DNA of 64,000 nucleotides from Pseudo-nitzschia pungens (Eukaryota; Bacillariophyta; Bacillariophyceae; Bacillariales; Bacillariaceae), in contig CM074758.1 in NCBI GenBank assembly GCA_037355855.1, positions 5,367,001 to 5,431,000 of the forward strand, written 5' to 3'. The position numbers and the translations under genes are program-made. Each line of letters opens with the position of its first letter. Position 1 is the stretch's first letter. This document shows positions 53,271 to 62,085 of the stretch, one piece after another. A model generated the notes under the pieces. The model did not search any database. It was not told the origin of the DNA and was given only the letters and a program-made list of their open reading frames with translations.

Positions 53271-53499
53271 AGGATGAGCCTTCCCCGAGATGGTGGTAGC
53301 ATTAAAACATGGAGAGAACACCTGTTTAGCAGCAGTAGACAGTAATAGTGGCACTACTGGATTGTATGCAGTTGGTATTGTTGGTTCGAGTCCCATCACG
53401 GGAATGTCTTTTGCTACATCACGATGCAATAGAAATATTTTTGCTGCGAAGCATTTGTCACCAGGTGATCTATTCAGTTATTCAATGGTGACATCCATA

Positions 53500-54720
53500 C
53501 CATTGGTGATTTTTGAATACTTCTTTTTGCATACTCTTGCCCATGCATAGGATGAGAAATATTCACACTGGAATCACAAAATATTGACTAGATTCATTCA
53601 CATATTTGATTTTACAGCAGTTTCTACTAAATGCTGCGGTACTGGGCCAAATATTAATTATTCAGTGGTGACATCCAAATTATTGGTGATTTTTGAATAC
53701 TTCTTTTTGCATACTCTTGCCCATGCATAGGATGAGAAATATTCACACTGGAATCACACAAATATTGGCCAGATTCATTCTGATATGTGATTTGGTACTT
53801 TTTTCTAGTAAATTCTCCAGTAGTTGGCCAAATATTAATTATTCTGTGGTGACACCCAAATTATTGGTGATTTTTGAATACTTCTTTTTGAATAGTCTTG
53901 CCCATGCACAGGATGAGAAATATTCACACTGGAATCACACAAATATTGGCCAGATTCATTCTGATATGTGATTTGGTACTTTTTTCTAGTAAATTCCGCA
54001 GTAGTGGAACAAATATTAATTATTCAGTGGTGACACCCAAATTATAGGTGATTTTTGAATACTTCTTTTTGAATAGTCTTGCCCATGCACAGGATGAGAA
54101 ATATTCACACTGGAATCACACAACTATTGGCCGCATTCATTCAGATATGTGATTTGGTACTTTTTTCTAGTAAATTCCGCAGTAGTGGAACAAATATTAA
54201 TTATTCAGTGGTGACACCCAAATTATTGGTGATTTTTGAATACTTCTTTTTGCATACTCTTGCCCATGCACAGTATGAGGAATATTCACACTGGAATCAC
54301 ACAACTATTGGCCAGATTCATTCAGATATGTGATTTGCTACTTTTTTCTAGTGAATTCCGCAGTAGTTGACCAAATATTAATTATTCAGTGGTGACACCC
54401 ATACCATTTGTGATTTTTGAATACTTCTTTTTGCATACTCTTGCCCATGGATAGGATGAGAAATATTCAAACTGGAATCACACAAAGATTGGCCAGATTC
54501 ATTCAGATATGTGATTTTACAGTATTTTCTAGTAAATTCCGCAGTAGTGGGCCAACTACTAATTATTCAGTGGTGACATCCAAATTATTGGTGATTTTTG
54601 AATACTTCTTTTTGAATAGTCTTGCCCATGCATAGGATGAGAAATATTCACACTGGAATCACACAAAGAATGGCCAGATTCATTCAGATATTTGATTTGA
54701 TGGTATATTCACTGAGGTAG
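53500..54720. repeat. 181-bp tandem repeat, about seven copies
   Basis: The landmark TTTTGAATAC recurs at 53511, 53691, 53872, 54053, 54234, 54415 and 54596. Spacings are 180 once and 181 five times. The period equals that of the element 1 array at 8471-9085, but I could not align the two units convincingly. Confidence 0.95.
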
Positions 54721-54979
54721 TACTATTCTTGCTGCTTGTAGTAGTAGTACAGTTATACACTGCTGCTACATACTACTGCAGTGCGTAGGTAGTAGTACAT
54801 AAGAGGCAGTCCAAAATTATGGCGCAGCGGGGCTGGCTCTCTGTGGTTTAGGTGGCGCGCGATATCACCATCATCAGCTTTCTACTGGTTTCTACTATTA
54901 CTTCAGTACGGTACATACTACTAGTAGTAACTCTACTGCTATCATGTAGAAGAAATCAATTCTCGGCAAACACATGCAT

Positions 54980-55550
54980 GACAGAAAATGCATGTGTCGT
55001 AAATCTTACTTCACATAATTTTGGGTCGAAATGGAACAAGAAAGACGGCAACTGAAATATAATGAGATGGAAATGGTAAGTGAACCACATCAAGGTTGGA
55101 GGAGGTATTAATAATGGATTTTGATTCGTCTAACTGTGCATCATTGACTTGCCTGCTTGCTCCTAATAGGGAGGCGACCGCAACTGCTGATGAAATAGGA
55201 TGCAACGGCAAATGAAATATAATGCAACGGTGAGTGAAGCACATCAAGATCTGGGGTATTGATAATGGATTTCAATTGTTCTAATTCTGCATTGAGTTGC
55301 CTGCTTGCTACTGATAGGGAAGAATCAACTTTAATTCGACGGGGCAACTGAAAAATGATGTGAAAAATGATGCGAAAAATGATGCGACGGGGCAACTGAC
55401 ACATATTGCGATCGCAAGACAAATATGATGGGATCGCAACTGACAAAATGATGCGATTGCAACTGATGAAATATGATGCGATGTGAGGAGACCTTTACTG
55501 GCAGTACAGATACCGGTATGGATGAAATTATCACGATGACCATTATTTAA
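54980..55550. repeat. Degenerate CAACTGAAA/TATGATGCGA repeats in element 2
   Basis: Two imperfect copies (about 55030-55200 and 55200-55340) share GAGTGAAGCACATCAAG-like, ATTGATAATGGATTT and TTGCCTGCTTGCT segments. Runs of GCAACTGA...AAATGATGCGA follow to 55490. Similar CAACTGAAATATAATG motifs occur outside the element at 21330-21410. Confidence 0.7.
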
Positions 55551-55569
55551 AAATCGTTTGAACCAAAAT

Positions 55570-55880
55570 TTGTGTGGTGTGCATGAGGACGAAGACGATC
55601 GGAGCAAAGAGCAACGACGATTTCAAGGACGACGAAGACGATCGAAGCGAAGAGCAACAACGATTTCAGAGAGGACGACGAAGCCAATCGAAGCAAAGAG
55701 CAACGACAATTTCAGGGAGGACGACGAAGAGGAAGGCAATTTGGAGCGAAGAGCAATGACGACTTCAGGGAGGACGAAGACGATCGAAGCGAGAAGCAAC
55801 GACGACTTCAAGGACGACGCAGACAAGGACGATCGAAACGAAGAGCGACAACGATTTCAAGGACGACTTCTTCTTTTAAC
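55570..55880. repeat. GACGAC-type repeats in element 2
   Basis: Units such as CGATCGAAGCGAAGAGCAAC and TTCAGGGAGGACGACGAAG are like those at 13790-14190 and 16381-17045 in element 1. Together with the ends, they tie the two elements to one family. Confidence 0.85.
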
Positions 55881-56323
55881 GAACCAAAATTTGTGTGTGC
55901 GTGTGTGAGAAAATTGAACAGAGAATAAACAATTATTAGAGTAATATCAATATTTATCAAAAGAAAGACTTATATTTTGCATCATAGTGTTTCAAAATTT
56001 TTTTTCATGGGGGTCGCGATTCCTGGGCTTCGGGTAATAATTGTGATTTTTGTGATGAATTTCTTGAGGGGTGTGATGGGAAATACTTTGTGTCGGGATG
56101 AGAAATCAATTTTTGGGAGTGAATTTCTGCAACAGTCTCATAATATATAATGATGGTAGGGTCGGTAATAATGAGTCAGATTGAAAAAAAAATTGGGTCG
56201 AGTTTGAATTTTATTTTTTTTTCTCGTATTTTCTCGTAATTGAGGTAGTTAGGCGGTCGCGATTGAGGTTGGTCAAAATGAGCCAGGAATAAATCGCGAC
56301 CCCCCTAAATAAATTCTTGGGAG

Positions 56324-56347
56324 GGGTCGCGAACCAGTTTTCGGACG
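56324..56347 (-). repeat. Element 2 right TIR
   Basis: Exact inverse of the left TIR, followed by TA, the target duplication. The inner 440 bp (55885-56323) match the left end of element 1. Confidence 0.92.
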
Positions 56348-56444
56348 TATGAGTAGGTTAATTATCCGGATGAAGATAGGTTAAGAATTATAATCAATTC
56401 AAAGAATTGACAATGGTGGTCATCGTAATCGACTGTAATTACAG

Positions 56445-56796
56445 TGTCGTATCTCTGGAAACCAGAAGAAAACGACCGAAGATAGAAGATAGAAATAGTT
56501 GTGTTGATAATTTCTGAATTAAGGAATTATGAATGAAATTAGATAAAAGATAAAATAGAATGTTTCTCGTACAAAGCCGTGTTGAAAGAATTCAAACAGA
56601 CGTAGAGAAACTCGGAATGGTCTTGAAGAACATAAAGAACAGTTCTTCAAAGAACCTAGAGTCATAGAGAACCTGAGTCGGGGACATCAGTCATAGAGAA
56701 CCTTGAAGTTGATAGAAACATTGTTTTGTTTCTTAAAATATAAATGGTTTGTTTCTTGTATATTTCTTGTGTGTCGTAGTTTTGGGACATACGACA
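56445..56796 (-). repeat. Gypsy-1 5' LTR (352 bp)
   Basis: Direct copy of 44710-45061. It is followed on the plus strand by TTTGG. Confidence 0.96.
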
Positions 56797-56801
56797 TTTG
56801 G

Positions 56802-57611
56802 TAAGGTACGGTAGGGGGCGCTTTCACGAAAACTACCGGTATTTATGAATAGACCCCGACAATTAACAAATTAGCCCACCCACTCGCTTTTAGTGCAGCC
56901 CGGTCAAGGGTTGGGGTCATTGTACCGAACGTACGTAGTAAATTAAGTACCGTATGTATGTATGTATGTATGTGAGTAAGGTTACAATACCGGTATTATG
57001 GTTTCATACCGTATCAGTCCGAGAATGATACCGGTACCGGTATGGCTCTAACTTCGCAGTAAACTTACGTAAGACCTTACCTACGGTACAGGATCGTACC
57101 TGTACACTTATTCCTTACAAATAACGATGAGTGATTCCTAAAAATCAAATCACATAACTTACACATAAGATCTTACCCGGTAATATACTACTATATTTGG
57201 TCGCAACTTGATCTGATTAAAAAACATACTAGTAAGGTTTACTGTAGGTCCTCGAATCATCGCCGGTTTTAATGACAACAATACTTTGAGTCTGCGGGAA
57301 ATCATATTATTTTCCTACCCTCCAAAAAACATGTGTTGCGAGAATCGAAACTACATTGTTTAAGGGAAAAAAAACGAAGAAATTCCCTCAACTGTGAAAA
57401 AAATTCCCGCAGAAGCAAAAAACGCTCCTGCAGAGGCAGAAAACGCTCCCACCATTTTTGAAAAAAAAATTCTTGTTGTCTGCAGGAATAAAAAAAATCC
57501 AGCAGGCTGCAGGAAAGTAAGGAAAAAATTGGATCAGGTTAAAAATAAATTGGAGCAAGCTCCAACACTGGTGGAGCAAGCTCAAATACACTGGAGTAAG
57601 CTTAAAATGCT
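56802..57611. other. Intergenic; no gene
   Basis: A GTAT run lies at 56954-56971, with many ACCGGTA/TACCGGT motifs at 56985-57050. The short ORF at 57394-57618 is A-rich with no start context or domain. Confidence 0.5.
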
Positions 57612-58690
57612 CCTCTAGTACTCAATTTGAACGTAATTCAGTGTAGGATCAATTGTGCTCTATCGTGCTCTGTTTTGAAACTCCTCTGTTCGCACCTCTC
57701 TCTTTATCATTCTTCTTTTGACAACACCTTCTTGTTTCAACCCAGGCCATGGTGGTTGCCCAAATCCTGTTGCAACACGCCCATTGAACCCAATTTTCTT
57801 CTCCAGAGCGACGCTTGCATCGAGAGTGTATCTCGTCACCATCGGCCAATTGCTCCACCATAGTAGGTCCCCCGGATCCATGAGCACCATGATCAATTTT
57901 GATTCCCACTATCATTGTTGCTTGTTGCTGATTGTCAATTGTCACGTCTCCACTATTGGCAATTGTCATGTCTCCACCATTGTTGATTGTCGATTGTCGC
58001 GTCAGCATCCCCACCATTGTCAATTGTATATTGTTGTGTCTCCACCATTGTCAGAGACCAAGTCGCTGTTGTTGTTGTTGTTGCTGCTGCTGTTTGCTGT
58101 TTGCAAAAATACTAGAAATAATGAAAGCACTTGCTGCTTGCTGGATCAATCGATTTCTTACAAGAGCAATCAATTGATTCGTGTTTTAGTGTTCAGGTTT
58201 TCATGTAACATATGTTCGATGTCCACACCTGTAAATGAATAATAACTGAAGACAACTCCAGATTACAAGCACGTTGGTTTTCAATCCTATCAGTTATAGA
58301 GACCTGGTGGGAATGAGGTTGACTGACGTGTCCAAGTATAGAAGGTCACCTCTCTTTAGCTATCGCAGACCTGCAGGTCTGGATATCGAACATACCGGTA
58401 CATGAAAGTCTTTGTGGGAATGAGGTCAACGGACGCGTCCAAGTATAGAAGAACACCTCTCTTTCGCTATTGCAGGCCTACAAGTCTGGATATCAAACAT
58501 ACTGGTACATGAAAGTCCAGATCACAAAACACAACTTCAATCCCACCATCTGGACGTCCAAGGTTTTCTAGTGTACCTATGTTCGATATCCACCAAAGGA
58601 GATGAATATAATCCTCGAATCCCACAAGTGTTCAATACTTAGATGTGGGAGTGATCGACTGCTGGCAGCGATAATTGCGAACAGCAACAG

Positions 58691-58722
<32 letters not shown>

Positions 58723-59226
58723 ACAACAAAACACGATCCATTGATTGATCCAGCAGCAGCAGTAGCAGCAGTAGTGCTCAGCACACCGCTTCTTCATAAT
58801 TTCTAATTCTGCAAACAACAAACAGCAAATAGCAGACAGCAGACAGCAACAACAACAGCGACGTGGTCACTGACAATGGTGGTGGTGGTGGTGGTGGTGT
58901 ATCCAACAATAAACAAGAATGGTGGATTGCCATTCACCATGGTGGAATTGTTGGATTGTCAGATTCTCGTCATTGTCTGCTAAATCAGAAGCAGCTCAAA
59001 AAATCACTTTGCGAGGTCAATTTTCCATCAGAAAAAAGGCTCAAATACATTCTCAATACAAGGGTTGCTCTGGACAAGAAAAATGAATTCAAAGGACCTG
59101 TTGCAACAGGATTTGGGCAACCACCATGGTCCCAGTCAAATGAGAAGCAGAGCAGGTGTGTTGGTGTCAAAAAAGAAGAAGACTAGATCCTACACTGAAT
59201 TAGGTAGAATTAAAGTACTAAGAGGC
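57612..59226. mobile_element. Foldback-type inverted-repeat element, about 1.6 kb
   Basis: Two long imperfect inverted arms pair 57612-58180 with 58640-59226. Matching pieces include CCTCTAGTACT / AGTACTAAGAGG at the tips, TAATTCAGTGTAGGATC (57634 region and its inverse at 59185-59201) and CCATGGTGGTTGCCCAAATC with its inverse near 59112-59131. GATCAATCGATTTCTT / TGGATCAATCAATGGATCG-type pieces lie by the centre. The middle holds two tandem copies of a unit of about 115 bp (58297-58523, with GTCCAAGTATAGAAG and GTCTGGATATC). No coding capacity and no clear target duplication are seen. Confidence 0.7.
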
Positions 59227-60297
59227 CAGGGGATCAATCCATACCGGTAGTACTAGTACATCGATGGATAAGGTCACTCTGCATATTCAGGCGATAGATC
59301 GAGTGTGTTACTACATTTAACCGTTCCCGAAGCATTACTATAGACAGGATGCTGGGCCCTGTACCACCAGATCTACATCCTCCATCTCTTAGCAGTCATC
59401 CGTTACCTTACTACTACTACTACTACTACTACTAGTAGTAGTATAAGATAATATACAGGGTGCAAATGGAGTATGATATTTGCTTGCCAGAAATATCAAT
59501 AATAATTCTAATAATAAGAAGAATATTTTTATTTTCTAGTAATCGTAGTAGTATACTGGTGTAATATTACCACCAGTAGTACTACTACTAGTATTTCTTA
59601 CTACATTGATTGTCATTGGTTCATCGAGCGTAATGTTCCTAGTACTAGTCGTAAACGTGCAGATCGAACCAGTGGTTGTTGGGTTGGATTGGATTGGATT
59701 GGATTGGATTGGGATGGTACGGAGTCGGTGGTGGTGGACGGGTTCCGTTCCGTGTGTGGTGTTGTGTGAGGAGGAAGAACAATGCAGGACGTGTACAACC
59801 CATACATACTAAAGCAAAATGCGATTCCTGCTGCTGGTGTTTGTTGCCGGCGTTTGGTTTCTTTTCGTTGGATTCGGTAGTAGGATGCGATATGCGATAT
59901 GTGATGTGTGATGCGATTGGATTCGGTAGGATGTAGTAATGTGATGTAGTGTAATGTGATGTGTGATGCGATTGGATTCGGTAGGATGTAATGTGATGTA
60001 GTGTAATGTGATGCGATTGGATTTCATTTATTTCATTTCGTTGGCTTTTTCCAAACGATCATCGATTCATTCGAGCACGAACGTGCCGCAGAGATGGGTG
60101 TCGTTGTGATGGAAAGCAATGAGTTCGTTCCGACCGTCGGACTCGATCGCATTTCTGTGGCTGCCGTTCGGTTGGATCGTTAAGGTTGCTCCGTACTAGT
60201 ACCGTACTACAGTAGTACTAGCACCGAACAGCAGACGCTTTTGACGACGCGAACGAACGAACGAACAAACCAATCCTTTTGGGGCTGGCGTTTCTCC
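59227..60297. other. Intergenic; simple repeats
   Basis: TAC and TAG runs lie at 59405-59445, a GGATT run at 59676-59702, and a duplicated unit of about 60 bp (GTGATGCGATTGGATTCGGTAG) at 59900-60030. No supported gene is present. The end contains the 3' flank of the next minus-strand gene. Confidence 0.45.
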
Positions 60298-61248
60298 CTA
60301 TGGTTTCTTTGCACGCCAGCGCCACAACGGATCGATCCAATCGATGGGTTTGTCATTCGGGTCCCGGTCGGTGGAGTCCCTCGTTGTTGTTGTTGTTCCA
60401 AAGTGGACGTTGATAACATCGAGGGAATGCTGCTGCCCGCGATCTTCTTCCTCTTTGCCGTTGTCCTTGTCGTTGTCCTTGTCGTTGTCCTTGTCGTTGT
60501 CCTTGTTGTGGCCCGGTCCGAGAGTCTCGGTGCCGATCGGTTCCAGGAGCATGGCCGCTGGAGGATCGTTGTTCCTGTATTTTTTTTTCTCGCGTTCCTC
60601 CTCGTTCGGGGAATCGTGCGCGTAACCACTGTTGTCCTCCCCGTCCCTTCCAAAATGGACGTGGATGACCTCGAGGGGACGGTCCGCGGCGTCATTACTA
60701 GTTGCATCTGCATCTGTAGTTGCGCCTGCATCTGCAGTTGCGCCTGCATCTGTAGTTGCATCTGTATCTGCAGTTGCATCTGTATCTGTAGTTGCATCTG
60801 CATCTGCAGTTGCAGTTGCGCCTGCATCTGTACGTGCCTTGGTGGTGCTGGTCGTTTTCTTCTGGGTGGGAGTTGCTGTTTCCGAGTCGGAGGAAGCTTC
60901 TGTATTCTTCTTCATCGTCTCGAGGAGGACCATCCTCGGCGGCTCCGGGGGAATGATTGTTGCAGCCGTTCTATACCGGTGCGAGTGAAAGTGAAAGTGA
61001 AAGTGCGAGTTCGAGTAACGGTGCGAGGTTGCCGGAGCAAAGGCCCGAACCACAAGCGCACCTCCGGAGCAGCAGTAGTTGTAGTTGTAGTTGTAGTAGC
61101 AGCCGAAGAGAAGGAATCCCACGCAGATCCCGGTCCACGAGCGTCCGGAGCGGTGCAAGTAGTACCTGTAGTGCTCGTACCCGTTCCCGTACTCGTTCCC
61201 GTACTCGTTCCCCTGACCCGATGATGGGGAGCAATTCGGCTTGGTCAT
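60298..61248 (-). CDS. Low-complexity protein with possible plastid presequence, unknown function
   Basis: A 316-aa single-exon ORF from an ATG. Residues about 36-70 hold a hydrophobic stretch (GICVGFLLFGCYYNYNYNYC) followed by VVRAFAPATSHRYS. AFAP with Phe at the predicted cleavage site resembles the diatom plastid presequence, though ASA is replaced by VRA. A His/Phe repeat (SHFHFHFHSHRY) follows, then an Ala-Asp-Thr repeat (TDADATTDAGATADA-like, residues about 140-190) and a DNDKDNDKDN run. Two copies of one motif, LEVIHVHFG and LDVINVHFG, bracket the charged region and are the only signs of conserved structure. The family is not recognised. Some of the low complexity comes from 6-bp and 12-bp DNA repeats. 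Confidence 0.55.
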   Translation of the reverse strand: MTKPNCSPSSGQGNEYGNEYGNGYEHYRYYLHRSGRSWTGICVGFLLFGCYYNYNYNYCCSGGALVVRAFAPATSHRYSNSHFHFHFHSHRYRTAATIIPPEPPRMVLLETMKKNTEASSDSETATPTQKKTTSTTKARTDAGATATADADATTDTDATADTDATTDAGATADAGATTDADATSNDAADRPLEVIHVHFGRDGEDNSGYAHDSPNEEEREKKKYRNNDPPAAMLLEPIGTETLGPGHNKDNDKDNDKDNDKDNGKEEEDRGQQHSLDVINVHFGTTTTTRDSTDRDPNDKPIDWIDPLWRWRAKKP

Positions 61249-62085
61249 CGTGGTGTGTGTGTGTGTGTGTGTGTGTGTGTGGTCGATGTCCGTTGGAATC
61301 GAAACACTGCAATGTCATGCGAGGCCATGAGATGTTATGAGATGTTCTGTTCTGTTCTGTTCTGTTCTGCGATGCTGTACGATCCGGCGATCGGAAAGGG
61401 ATTCGGCAACGAACTGCGTGAACAGCGACGCAATACAAGTAAGTAAGGTTACCGAGCGAATACGAATGAATCATGCTTCCCGATTGATTGATTGATTGAT
61501 TGATTTATTGATCGATTGATTCCTTGTGACAGCGACACAACACACGGGCTTCGCTTCGGTGTTCGAGTAATTTACCGTGCTGTTATGATGATGGATCGAT
61601 GGATTTCGAATGATCGATTCATTTTTTTTTAGTGATTCAGTTATTCATTCATCGATTCAGTGATTCACAGCGTAACCTTACTCGTACCGTACAGCATACG
61701 TGTACCGGTATTATTATTGTTATTGAAGTAAGTTACGTGTAACCTTAGCTGTACCGGTACTCTCGTTCATTACTACCTACAAGTAGAAGTAAGGTTACAG
61801 TAATTAAGATTACTCGTAGTCTTACCGGTACTTCGGAACTTACTTCGTACAAGTAGGGCTTATTTACTACGAAGTAGGATTACTTCTAATTACTGTAAGT
61901 TAATTACTTCGTATTAGTAGTAAGATTAGCCTTAGTAACTACGTACCGTAAGTTGTCCTTCTGCTGATTTTTCAACTGATGTCTGTCCTTTTTCCGCTGC
62001 TCGCTCTGGAGAGCATCTGTCTGAATCGAATGAATCGAATCGATGACCGACTCTTCTGTCCTTCTTCATCCAAAAAAACCTGTGA
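61249..62085. other. Intergenic between two minus-strand genes
   Basis: A GT run lies at 61251-61280, a GTTCT run at 61341-61368 and a GATT run at 61480-61520. The stretch 61670-61945 is dense in AAGGTTAC / TAAGGTTACAG and TACTTCGTA-like motifs. It must include the promoter of the 60298-61248 gene; nothing specific is identifiable. Confidence 0.45.

Larger units (their letters stand above)
49947..56347 (+). mobile_element. Element 2: 6.4-kb non-autonomous, satellite-filled relative of element 1
   Basis: It has the same 24-bp TIRs as element 1 and is flanked by the 2-bp duplication TA (49945-49946 and 56348-56349). It lies inside the leader of gypsy-1. Its left 270 bp match the inverse of the right end of element 1, and its right 460 bp match the inverse of the left end, so it is in opposite orientation. 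Shared internal pieces are the block at 52690-53270 and GACGAC-type repeats. None of the four element 1 genes remains; the interior is mostly satellites. It would need the element 1 transposase to move. Confidence 0.9.
44710..56796 (-). mobile_element. Gypsy-1: complete Ty3/gypsy retrotransposon (TSD TTTGG) interrupted by element 2
   Basis: 352-bp LTRs at 44710-45061 and 56445-56796 start TGTCGTAT and end ATACGACA on the minus strand. They are flanked by TTTGG on both sides (44705-44709 and 56797-56801). I see only one difference between the LTRs (AAATTA versus AAAATA). Without the 6.4-kb insert the element is about 5.7 kb and has one polyprotein ORF. A purine-rich tract (GAGAAGAAAGATAA on the minus strand) precedes the 3' LTR at 45062-45075. 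After the 5' LTR comes the palindrome CTGTAATTACAG rather than a TGG primer site. Confidence 0.96.

Noticed and set aside
5472..56347. One giant 51-kb element from the left TIR of element 1 to the right TIR of element 2
   Set aside because: The outer flanks do not share a duplication (TT versus TA), while 5472-20923 and 49947-56347 each have matching 2-bp duplications. Host-like genes and two gypsy elements lie between.
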